64,000 nt of DNA, taken from positions 1-64,000 of the forward strand of contig NZ_JALGBX010000003.1 in NCBI RefSeq assembly GCF_022808175.1, read 5' to 3'. The notes below the pieces were generated by a model, which saw only the letters and a program-made list of their open reading frames with translations, was not told the DNA's origin and did not search any database. Of the stretch, positions 43,427 to 51,162 are shown piece after piece (position 1 is the first letter of the stretch; every line of letters starts with the position of its first letter). The stretch is from Streptomyces sp. AP-93 (lineage in GTDB: Bacteria; Actinomycetota; Actinomycetes; Streptomycetales; Streptomycetaceae). The position numbers were made by a program, and so were the translations under genes.

Positions 43427-43723
43427 TTCCGCAGGGCCGGGGGCGGCGCCGACCCGCGTCGACCGTCACCGACCTGCACCGATCCGTGCCGGCCCGCGCC
43501 CCGATGTCGGGGCCGGATGTCGTTACGGGGCGCCCCTTGTGGGCTTCTGATCACCCTATGATCGATCGTGCGTCCGAATTGCCCGAATTGTTACTCACCA
43601 AATCGTGATCATTCCCTAAAGCCGGGCGGGTGACGTGCCGAAGGAGTCATAGACCATCCGCACGGTTCGCACCGGCTTCCTTCCCCGAGCCGGCCGTCCC
43701 GCCACTCCCCCCAGGAGGCCTAG
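43427..43723. other. Long 5' region of the response-regulator gene
   Basis: No gene is seen in these 297 bases. The left half is GC-rich. The middle (about 43545-43615) is unusually AT-rich for this DNA and contains TATGATCGATCG and TCGTGATCA palindromic pieces, which suits a regulated promoter or an operator. The ribosome-binding site CAGGAGG lies just before GTG 43724. Confidence 0.45.
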
Positions 43724-44386
43724 GTGTCCGTTCTTCTCGAGCAGCCCGCAAGCCTGGTCGCCTACCGCCCGAACAAGCCGACGGCCATGGTCGTCGTGGC
43801 CGACCCGCGCGTGCGTTCCACCGTGACCCGCCATTTGTGGGCCCTCGGAGTTCGCGACGTGATCGAGGCGTCGTCCATCGCGGAGGCCCGTCCACGCATC
43901 GGCAGCCCGCGCGACATCTGCGTGGCCGACGTACACCTGCCCGACGGTTCCGGTCTCACCCTGCTCTCCGAGACCCGCGCCGCCGGTTGGCCGAACGGCC
44001 TGGCCCTGTCCGCCGCCGACGACATCGGCGCCGTACGCAACGCCCTCGCGGGCGGAGTGAAGGGCTACGTCGTCACCGGCACCCGGACCAACATCGGGCT
44101 CCCGTCCCGGCCCGGCGCCGCCCCCATCGGCGCCGCCGCGGCCCGTATGCACCGCCGCCCCCCGGGTGCCCCGAGCCACCCGGGCGGCTACCGAGAGCTC
44201 TCCGGCCGCGAGGTCGAGGTCCTGCGCCTCGTCGCGGAGGGCCAGTCCAACAAGGCCATCGGCGTTTCGATGGGCCTGTCCGCCCTGACCGTCAAGTCCC
44301 ACCTCGCACGCATCGCCCGCAAGCTGGGCACCGGCGACCGGGCCGGGATGGTCGCCGTCGCCCTGCGGACCGGGATCATCCACTGA
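43724..44386 (+). CDS. LuxR-type response regulator
   Basis: 220 residues from GTG 43724. The N-terminal receiver-like domain reads MVVVADPRVRSTVTRHLWAL, with the phospho-acceptor Asp in VADVHLPDGSGL and Lys in KGYVVTG. The first acidic pair is reduced to one Asp (VADP), so phosphorylation may be weak or absent. A Pro/Gly linker leads to a LuxR helix-turn-helix (ELSGREVEVLRLVAEGQSNK, then LTVKSHLARIARKLG). No sensor kinase gene is adjacent. It is followed by a perfect palindrome at 44471-44504. Confidence 0.9.
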   Translation: MSVLLEQPASLVAYRPNKPTAMVVVADPRVRSTVTRHLWALGVRDVIEASSIAEARPRIGSPRDICVADVHLPDGSGLTLLSETRAAGWPNGLALSAADDIGAVRNALAGGVKGYVVTGTRTNIGLPSRPGAAPIGAAAARMHRRPPGAPSHPGGYRELSGREVEVLRLVAEGQSNKAIGVSMGLSALTVKSHLARIARKLGTGDRAGMVAVALRTGIIH

Positions 44387-44470
44387 CCCGGCCGATATCC
44401 CCCGAAGTCCCCCGGGAAAACTCCCGGAGAACCCGGGGAAACGTCCGTACTCCCCCCTCGCTCCCCCCTC

Positions 44471-44504
44471 GCGCCCGTCGCCGGAACGTTCCGGCGACGG
44501 GCGC
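44471..44504. terminator. 34-bp perfect palindrome
   Basis: GCGCCCGTCGCCGGAAC is followed directly by its reverse complement, centred between 44487 and 44488. It lies between the response regulator stop and the ribonuclease D start. With no loop it can act as a terminator on both strands or as a symmetric protein site. Confidence 0.65.
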
Positions 44505-44530
44505 GTTGCATCCACGGATACCCTTGACCG

Positions 44531-45862
44531 GTGACCGACGCCCAAGAAACCGCAGCAGGCCTGCGCACCACCACCGGGGGCGGCCCCCCGGACGACGAGG
44601 TTTCGTCCGACGGGCTGCCGATTCCCTTGCTAGAACCCCGTGAGGGCATCCCCCCGGTGGTCGCCGACGCGGCCGCGCTCGCCGAGGTGGTCGCGGCCTT
44701 CGCCGCGGGCACCGGACCCGTCGCCGTGGACGCCGAGCGCGCCTCCGGCTACCGCTACGGCCAGCGCGCCTACCTCGTACAGCTGCGCCGCGAAGGTGCG
44801 GGCTCCGCACTGATCGACCCGGTGGGCTGCCCCGACCTCTCCTCCCTCGGCGAGGCCCTGTCCGGCACCGAGTGGATCCTGCACGCCGCCACCCAGGACC
44901 TGCCGTGCCTGCGCGAAATAGGCATGGCGCCCACCTCCCTCTTCGACACCGAGCTGGCCGGCCGCCTCGCCGGCTTCCCGCGGGTCGGACTCGGCGCGAT
45001 GGTCGAAGGGGTCCTCGGCTACGTGCTGGAGAAGGGCCACTCCGCCGTCGACTGGTCGACGCGTCCGCTCCCCGAGCCGTGGCTGCGCTACGCCGCGCTC
45101 GACGTGGAGCTGCTCGTGGACTTGAGGGACGCGTTGGAGAAGGAGCTGGACCGGCAGGGCAAGCTGGAATGGGCCCACCAGGAGTTCGACGCCATCGCCG
45201 CCGCACCGCCCGCGCCGCCCCGCAAGGACCCGTGGCGCCGCACCTCCGGCATGCACAAGGTGCGCCGGCGCCGGCAGATGGCCGTCGTCCGGGAGCTGTG
45301 GGAGGCCCGGGACCGGATCGCGCAGCGACGTGACGTGTCACCGGGCAAGGTGCTGGGTGACGCCGCGATCGTCGAGGCCGCGCTTTCCATGCCGCTGAAC
45401 GTGCAGGCCCTCTCCGCCCTGCCCGGCTACGGGCAGCGCATGGGCCGGCGCCAGCTGGACCAGTGGATGGCCGCCGTGGACCGGGCGAAGGCCCTGCCCG
45501 AGGCCGAACTGCCGCAGCCGGGGGCGACCCCGGCCGGTCCGCCGCCGCCGCGTTCCTGGGTGGACAAGGACCCGGCGGCCGCGGCGCGGCTGGCCGCGGC
45601 CCGGACGGCCGTGTCGGCGCTGGCGGAGGGGCTGAACCTGCCGCAGGAGAACCTGATCACCCCCGACACGGTCCGCCGGCTGTGCTGGGAGCCGCCCGAG
45701 CGCCTGGAGGCCGACGCGGTGGCCGAGGCCCTGGCGGGCTACGGAGCCCGCCCGTGGCAGATCGAACAGGTGACGGACGCCCTGGTCATGGCCCTGGCCA
45801 CGGAGCCGGTCGCCGAGCCGGTCGCGGAGCCGGCCGGCGAGCCGGCCCCGACCGAGGACTGA
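44531..45862 (+). CDS. rnd: Ribonuclease D
   Basis: 443 residues from GTG 44531. 3'-5' exonuclease for tRNA and other stable RNA. The DEDD motifs are visible: VAVDAERASGYRYGQRAYLV (first D-x-E), EWILHAATQDLPCL (second), and WLRYAALDVELLVDL (third, Y-x3-D). An HRDC domain follows (RRRQMAVVRELWEARDRIAQ, then ALPGYGQRMGRRQLDQWM). The tail has three repeats of EPVAEPVAEP type before the stop. Confidence 0.93.
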   Translation: MTDAQETAAGLRTTTGGGPPDDEVSSDGLPIPLLEPREGIPPVVADAAALAEVVAAFAAGTGPVAVDAERASGYRYGQRAYLVQLRREGAGSALIDPVGCPDLSSLGEALSGTEWILHAATQDLPCLREIGMAPTSLFDTELAGRLAGFPRVGLGAMVEGVLGYVLEKGHSAVDWSTRPLPEPWLRYAALDVELLVDLRDALEKELDRQGKLEWAHQEFDAIAAAPPAPPRKDPWRRTSGMHKVRRRRQMAVVRELWEARDRIAQRRDVSPGKVLGDAAIVEAALSMPLNVQALSALPGYGQRMGRRQLDQWMAAVDRAKALPEAELPQPGATPAGPPPPRSWVDKDPAAAARLAAARTAVSALAEGLNLPQENLITPDTVRRLCWEPPERLEADAVAEALAGYGARPWQIEQVTDALVMALATEPVAEPVAEPAGEPAPTED

Positions 45863-45882
45863 CCGGCACGCCGGACCCCGCC

Positions 45883-45919
45883 GACGGGGCCCTCACTCCA
45901 GCGGAGTGAGGGCCCCGTC
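45883..45919. terminator. Bidirectional hairpin terminator
   Basis: GACGGGGCCCTCACTCC (45883-45899) is exactly complementary to GGAGTGAGGGCCCCGTC (45903-45919) around a 3-base loop. It lies 20 bp after the ribonuclease D stop and overlaps the stop codon of the minus-strand hydrolase remnant. Confidence 0.8.
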
Positions 45920-46105
45920 TTCGTCCCGGTGGAAGCTCCCCTTGGTCTCGCCCTCCACCTTGCCGTGCTTGAGCCAGTGGTCGGACGACGCGGTGTTCAC
46001 CACCGAGTCGTGCTCGCCGTACACGATGCACACGGGCACCTTGTCGCCGAGGACGTCGTGCAGCTTCACCGTGGTGGAGTTCCAGCCCCACCAGTACGAG
46101 TTCCG
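45893..46105 (-). pseudogene. C-terminal remnant of an alpha/beta-hydrolase
   Basis: The minus strand encodes RIRNSYWWGWNSTTVKLHDV, then VPVCIVYGEHDSVVNTASSD, HWLKHGKVEGETKGSFHRDE and TPLE before TCA 45893-45895. This looks like the end of an esterase or lipase, with Y-G-E-H-D carrying the acidic residue of the triad. The preceding codons become low-complexity Arg/Pro and no start or nucleophile is present. The 5' two thirds are missing, apparently removed up to the fadA promoter. Confidence 0.55.
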
Positions 46106-46310
46106 GATGCGGCTGAGCCCCGATCGGCCGGGCTCGCGGCGGGGGCGCGAGGGGGCTCACACTGCGACGGCCCGGTGTGACCTTCGCCGCTCCTCCCGTG
46201 GGGGGTGTGCATGCCGGTTACCGGCAAGTAGCATGGAGAGGTGAGCGGGCGCTCAGTAATGGGCACGCCCCCGCGCAGCAGTGCACACCCGCACCTGGAG
46301 GAGAGCCAAC

Positions 46311-47537
46311 GTGCCTCGTACCGTCAGGGACGTCGTCTTCGTCGACGGCGTCCGCACCCCGTTCGGCAAGGCGGGCCCGAAGGGCATCTACAACGAGACC
46401 CGCGCCGACGATCTCGTCGTCAAGGCGATCCGGGAGCTGCTGCGCCGCAACCCGGACCTGGACCCCGCGAAGATCGACGAGGTCGCCATCGCCGCGACCA
46501 CGCAGATCGGCGACCAGGGCCTGACGCTGGGCCGCACGGCCGGCATTCTCGCGGGCCTCCCGCAGTCCGTACCGGGCTACTCGATCGACCGCATGTGCGC
46601 CGGCGCGCTCACCGCCGTGACCGCCGTCGCGGGCGGCGTGGCCTTCGGTGCGTACGACGTCGCCCTCGCCGGCGGTGTCGAGCACATGGGCCGCCACCCC
46701 ATGGGCGAGGGCGTGGACCCGAACCCGCGCTTCGTCTCCGAGAAGCTGGTCGACGAGTCCGCCCTGTTCATGGGCATGACCGCCGAGAACCTGCACGACC
46801 GGTACCCGACGATCACCAAGCTCCGCGCCGACGAGTACGCCGTGCGCTCGCAGGAGAAGGCCGCCAAGGCGTACGCCGACGGCAAGATCCAGCAGGACCT
46901 GGTGCCGATCTCGGTGCGCAACAACAACGAGGCGGCCGGTGAGACGGGCTGGGGCCTGGTCACCGCCGACGAGCCGATGCGTCCGGGGACCACCCTGGAG
47001 AACCTGGCGGGCCTCAAGACCCCGTTCCGGGTCCACGGCAACGTCACCGCGGGCAACGCCGCCGGTCTCAACGACGGTGCCACGGCCGCGATCATCGCGT
47101 CCGAGGACTTCGCCCGCGAGAACAACCTCCCGGTCAAGATGCGCCTGGTCTCGTACTCCTTCGCGGGTGTCGAGCCGGAGGTCATGGGCTACGGCCCGAT
47201 CCCGGCCACCGAGAAGGCCCTCGCACAGGCCGGTCTGACGATCGACGACATCGGCCTCTTCGAGGTCAACGAGGCCTTCGCGGTCCAGGTCCTCGCGTTC
47301 CTGGAGCACTACGGCATCGCCGACGACGACGCCCGCGTCAACCAGTACGGCGGGGCCATCGCCTTCGGTCACCCGCTCGCCTCCTCCGGCGTCCGTCTGA
47401 TGACCCAGCTGGCCCGCCAGTTCGAGGAGCAGCCGGAGGTCCGCTACGGCCTGACCACCATGTGCGTCGGCTTCGGCATGGGCGCCACGGTCGTCTGGGA
47501 GAACCCGAACTTCACCGCCGAGGGAGACAGCAAGTGA
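46311..47537 (+). CDS. fadA: Acetyl-CoA acyltransferase (3-ketoacyl-CoA thiolase)
   Basis: 408 residues from GTG 46311 behind GGAGGAG. It cleaves 3-ketoacyl-CoA in the last step of beta-oxidation. The acylated Cys is in IDRMCAGALTAV, and VNEAFAVQVLAFLEHYG, GGAIAFGHPLASSG and TTMCVGFGMGATVVWE carry the other catalytic His and Cys. Its stop overlaps the fadB start by four bases (GTGA), so the two subunits are translated together. Confidence 0.95.
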   Translation: MPRTVRDVVFVDGVRTPFGKAGPKGIYNETRADDLVVKAIRELLRRNPDLDPAKIDEVAIAATTQIGDQGLTLGRTAGILAGLPQSVPGYSIDRMCAGALTAVTAVAGGVAFGAYDVALAGGVEHMGRHPMGEGVDPNPRFVSEKLVDESALFMGMTAENLHDRYPTITKLRADEYAVRSQEKAAKAYADGKIQQDLVPISVRNNNEAAGETGWGLVTADEPMRPGTTLENLAGLKTPFRVHGNVTAGNAAGLNDGATAAIIASEDFARENNLPVKMRLVSYSFAGVEPEVMGYGPIPATEKALAQAGLTIDDIGLFEVNEAFAVQVLAFLEHYGIADDDARVNQYGGAIAFGHPLASSGVRLMTQLARQFEEQPEVRYGLTTMCVGFGMGATVVWENPNFTAEGDSK

Positions 47538-49666
47538 GCACCACCACCACTGAGCTCCTGAAGGGCGCGGCCGAGCTGTTCCCGGACGAGGTCGTCACGC
47601 GCGCGCTCGTACGCCACCTGGACCTGCCCTTCGGCGCCGGGCGCTTCGCGCTCGTCACGCTGGACAACGGCCTGGACCACACCAAGCCGACCACCTTCGG
47701 CCCGCAGTCCCTCGCCAACCTGAACGCGGCGATCGACCAGGTCGAGCAGGAGGCCCTCGCGGGCTCCATCGTCGGTGCGGGCCTGACCGGCAAGCCGTTC
47801 ATCTTCGCGGTCGGCGCCGACCTCAAGGGCGTCGAGCTGCTGAAGAAGCACGACGAGGCGCTCGCCATCGGCAAGGGCGGCCACGACGTCTTCAAGCGCC
47901 TCGCGGCGCTGGCCGTCCCCACCTTCGCCTACTACAACGGCGCGGCGATGGGCGGCGGTGTCGAGGTCGGTCTGCACTGCACCTACCGCACCGTCTCCAA
48001 GGCCATCCCGGCCTTCTCGCTGCCCGAGGTCTTCCTCGGCCTGGTTCCCGGCTGGGGCGGCTGCGCCCTGCTGCCGAACCTGATCGGCGCGGACCGCGCG
48101 GTCTCGGTCATCATCGAGAACTCGCTGAACCAGAACCGGCAGCTCAAGGGCAAGCAGGTCTTCGAGCTCGGCATCGCGGACGCGCTGTTCGAGGGCGCGG
48201 ACTTCCTGGAGCAGTCGCTCCTGTGGACCGCCCGCGTGCTGAACGGCACCACCGAGGTCGTCCGCGACGAGATCGACCGCGGCGAGGCCTGGGACGCGGC
48301 GGTCGCCCGCGGCCGCTTCATCGCCGACTCCAAGGTGCACGGCGCGGCCCCGGCCGCCTACCGCGCGCTGGAGATCATCGAGGCTGCCAAGGACGGCGAC
48401 CTGCAGAAGGGCTTCGACGCCGAGGACGCGGCCCTGGCCGACCTCATCATGGGCGGCGAACTGCGCTCCGGCATCTACGCCTTCAACCTGGTGCAGAAGC
48501 GCGCCAAGCGCCCGGCCGGCGCCCCGGACAAGAACCTGGCCCGCCAGGTCACCAAGGTCGGCGTCGTCGGCGCGGGCCTGATGGCCTCACAGCTGGCGCT
48601 GCTGTTCCTGCGCCGCCTGGAGGTGCCGGTGGTCCTCACCGACATCGACCAGGAGCGCGTGGACAAGGGTGTGGGCTACGTCCACGCCGAGATCCAGAAG
48701 CTGCTGGGCAAGGGCCGCATCAACCAGGACAAGGCCAACCGCCTGACCGCCCTGGTGACGGGTGTCCTGGACAAGGCCGAGGGCTTCGCGGACGCGGACT
48801 TCATCATCGAGGCCGTGTTCGAGGAGATGTCCGTCAAGCAGAAGGTGTTCGCGGAGGTCGAGGCGGTCGCCCCGGCGCACGCGATCCTCGCCACCAACAC
48901 CTCCTCGCTGTCGGTCTCGGAGATGGCCTCCAAGCTCCAGCACCCGGAGCGCGTGGTCGGCTTCCACTTCTTCAACCCCGTCGCGATCCTCCCGCTGCTG
49001 GAGATCGTCCGCGGTGAGCAGACCGACGACGCCTCGCTGGCCACGGCCTTCGGTGTCGCGCGGAAGCTGAAGAAGACCGCGGTCCTCACCAAGGACGCCC
49101 CGGCGTTCGTCGTGAACCGCATCCTGACCCGCTTCATGGGCGAGATCCAGAACGTCATCGACGAGGGCACCCCGGTGGTCACCGCCGAGAAGGCCATCGA
49201 GCCGCTCGGCCTGCCGATGTCCCCGCTGGTGCTCCTCGAGCTCGTGGGCCCGGCGATCGGCCTGCACGTGTCCGAGACCCTGAACCGCGCCTTCCCGGAG
49301 CGCTTCACCGTCTCGCCGAACCTGGCCGCGGTGGTCAAGGCCGGCAAGCGCGGCTTCTACGTCTACGATTCCGGCAAGCCGGAGCTGGACCCCGAGGTCG
49401 CCGCCCTCCTCGTGCAGGGCGATGTCGTCCTGACCGAGGAGCAGGTCCGCGACCGCGTCCTGGACGCGGTGGCGCAGGAGATCGGCCTGATGCTGGAGGA
49501 GGGTGTCGTGGCCGAGGCCCAGGACATCGACCTCTGCCTCATCACGGGCGCGGGCTGGCCCTTCCACCTGGGCGGCGTCACTCCGTACCTGGACCGCAAG
49601 GGCGTCTCCGAGCGGGTGAACGGCAAGAAGTTCCTGGCCCCGGGCCTGGCGAGCGTTCCGGTCTGA
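47534..49666 (+). CDS. fadB: Fatty-acid oxidation multifunctional protein
   Basis: 710 residues from GTG 47534. The N-terminal half is an enoyl-CoA hydratase: FIFAVGADLKGVELL is the oxyanion-hole segment and YNGAAMGGGVEVGLHCTYR with PEVFLGLVPGWGG carries the catalytic Glu pair. The C-terminal half is 3-hydroxyacyl-CoA dehydrogenase: VGVVGAGLMASQLALLF (NAD), ATNTSSLSVSEMA, RVVGFHFFNPVAILPLLEIV with the catalytic His, and APAFVVNRILTRFMGE. Together with FadA it performs three successive steps of beta-oxidation. Confidence 0.95.
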   Translation: MSTTTTELLKGAAELFPDEVVTRALVRHLDLPFGAGRFALVTLDNGLDHTKPTTFGPQSLANLNAAIDQVEQEALAGSIVGAGLTGKPFIFAVGADLKGVELLKKHDEALAIGKGGHDVFKRLAALAVPTFAYYNGAAMGGGVEVGLHCTYRTVSKAIPAFSLPEVFLGLVPGWGGCALLPNLIGADRAVSVIIENSLNQNRQLKGKQVFELGIADALFEGADFLEQSLLWTARVLNGTTEVVRDEIDRGEAWDAAVARGRFIADSKVHGAAPAAYRALEIIEAAKDGDLQKGFDAEDAALADLIMGGELRSGIYAFNLVQKRAKRPAGAPDKNLARQVTKVGVVGAGLMASQLALLFLRRLEVPVVLTDIDQERVDKGVGYVHAEIQKLLGKGRINQDKANRLTALVTGVLDKAEGFADADFIIEAVFEEMSVKQKVFAEVEAVAPAHAILATNTSSLSVSEMASKLQHPERVVGFHFFNPVAILPLLEIVRGEQTDDASLATAFGVARKLKKTAVLTKDAPAFVVNRILTRFMGEIQNVIDEGTPVVTAEKAIEPLGLPMSPLVLLELVGPAIGLHVSETLNRAFPERFTVSPNLAAVVKAGKRGFYVYDSGKPELDPEVAALLVQGDVVLTEEQVRDRVLDAVAQEIGLMLEEGVVAEAQDIDLCLITGAGWPFHLGGVTPYLDRKGVSERVNGKKFLAPGLASVPV

Positions 49667-49682
49667 CGCACGGCCGGCACCG

Positions 49683-49732
49683 ACACGGCGAAGGCCCCGC
49701 ACACCGAGAGGTGTGCGGGGCCTTCGCCGTGT
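49683..49732. terminator. Strong bidirectional terminator
   Basis: A 23-bp perfect stem (49683-49705 with 49710-49732) around GAGA lies between the convergent fadB and esterase genes. The stem begins ACACGGCGAAGGCC. It should stop transcription in both directions. Confidence 0.85.
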
Positions 49733-49748
49733 CCCGTACGGCCCGGGG

Positions 49749-51146
49749 TCAGCGCCCGCCGCCGAAGGGGTAGTGCTCGCACGGGTCGTCGGAGCAGGGC
49801 AGGCGCGCGGCCAGCGCCGACTGCCTGATCCAGTTGTCCTCCGGTACCCCGTGGACCCTGAACGTGACGCGGGTGGACACGGAGTGGATGGCGCTGAAGA
49901 CCGAGACGAAGTCCAGCGTGTAGGTGCCGGGCTTCCAGGTGTGCGCGTGGCTCACCTTCCACGCGCCGTCCTCGCCCACCACCGCGACGGCGATCAGGCG
50001 CTCGTTCTCCAGCACGGAGACCTTCCCGACGCCGGGCTCGGCGGTGCCGGAGAAGCGGGGCTTGGCCGTGGTGTACGCCCCCTCCTTCGGGGAGGTGACG
50101 GTCGGCGGGGCGACCCAGGTCTTGACCGTGAACGAAAAGAGGGCGACCGGGGTCGGGCCCTGCTCCGTGAGGCCGACGGCTTGCAGGAGGTGCTCGCCGG
50201 CCGCCCAGTTGACCACCCTGCGCCACTGCCACTTGCCCTCTTGGTTGACGCGCGTTCCGCCGACGTAGGTGCCGTTGTCGAAGAACAGCAGGTAGCTCGT
50301 GCCCGGGTCCGCGGTGCCGGAGAACTTGCCCATGGCGCTCACGAGCTTGCCCGGCGCCGGCGACAGGAAGACCGGCGCGTCGCCGAACCGCATGTCGGCG
50401 TAGAGGGCGAACTCGGGCTTCTCCACGGTGAACTCGGCGGCCGGCGGCGGGAAGTCCGGGGCCACCGCGCAGGCCTCGGGGTTGATGAAGCCTCGCGGCA
50501 CGCCCGGGGAGTTGTGCAGGGCGATCGCCGTCATGCGGGCCATCTCGCGGGCGCCGACCTGGTTGAAGTGCGTCGAGTCGATCATGCCGCCGGGGTGGTT
50601 GGGGTGCTCCCCCGCGTCCATCCAGCGGAAGTACTGGCGGGCCCGGTGCGGACCGAGTTCGCGGAGCATCTGCGCGCTGAAGGCGTGCATGTCCACCAGC
50701 GCCGCGCCGGTCTCGGCGGCGGCCTCGCGCACCAGCTGCGGGTACTCCTCGCGGGTGTTCGCGACGCTGCCGTCGGCCTCGAAGGCACACCGGTCGGGCG
50801 GGGTGACCAGGACCGGAATCGCGCCCTCGCCGCGGATCCCCTCCACGTAGAGGCGGAGGAACTCCTTGAACTCGCGGTGGCCGTGGTAGCGCAGCGGGTG
50901 GTCGATGCGCTGCTCGACCCCGCCGAAGGCGACGAGGACGACGTCGCCGGGCTCCAGGAGGTTCAGGAGCGTGGGCAGCCGGTCCTCGTAGTAGTTCCGG
51001 GCGGTCATGGCGTCGCGGGCGTAGTTGCGCACTTCGTGGTACGGCGCAACGAACTCGCGTACGTACTGTCCCCAGCCCGCCATCGGTGCTTCGTCGGGCT
51101 TCCGGGACTTCGCGACGGAGTTCCCGAGTATGCAGATCTTGCTCAT
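49749..51146 (-). CDS. SGNH/GDSL esterase with two Ig-like repeats
   Basis: 465 residues from ATG 51146 (MSKICILGNSVAKSR); AGGA precedes it. Residues about 1-200 are an SGNH hydrolase of the polysaccharide acetyl-esterase kind: CILGNSVAK replaces the usual GDS block I, VLVAFGGVEQRIDH is near block III, and IDSTHFNQVGA is block V with Asp and His. Two similar beta-domains follow (GKFSGTADPGTSYLLFFDNG and PRFSGTAEPGVGKVSVLENE). It has no signal peptide. It is the last gene of the stealth operon and may remove or trim acetyl groups on that polymer. Confidence 0.75.
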   Translation of the reverse strand: MSKICILGNSVAKSRKPDEAPMAGWGQYVREFVAPYHEVRNYARDAMTARNYYEDRLPTLLNLLEPGDVVLVAFGGVEQRIDHPLRYHGHREFKEFLRLYVEGIRGEGAIPVLVTPPDRCAFEADGSVANTREEYPQLVREAAAETGAALVDMHAFSAQMLRELGPHRARQYFRWMDAGEHPNHPGGMIDSTHFNQVGAREMARMTAIALHNSPGVPRGFINPEACAVAPDFPPPAAEFTVEKPEFALYADMRFGDAPVFLSPAPGKLVSAMGKFSGTADPGTSYLLFFDNGTYVGGTRVNQEGKWQWRRVVNWAAGEHLLQAVGLTEQGPTPVALFSFTVKTWVAPPTVTSPKEGAYTTAKPRFSGTAEPGVGKVSVLENERLIAVAVVGEDGAWKVSHAHTWKPGTYTLDFVSVFSAIHSVSTRVTFRVHGVPEDNWIRQSALAARLPCSDDPCEHYPFGGGR

Positions 51147-51162
51147 CGTCTGATCCTGATTC

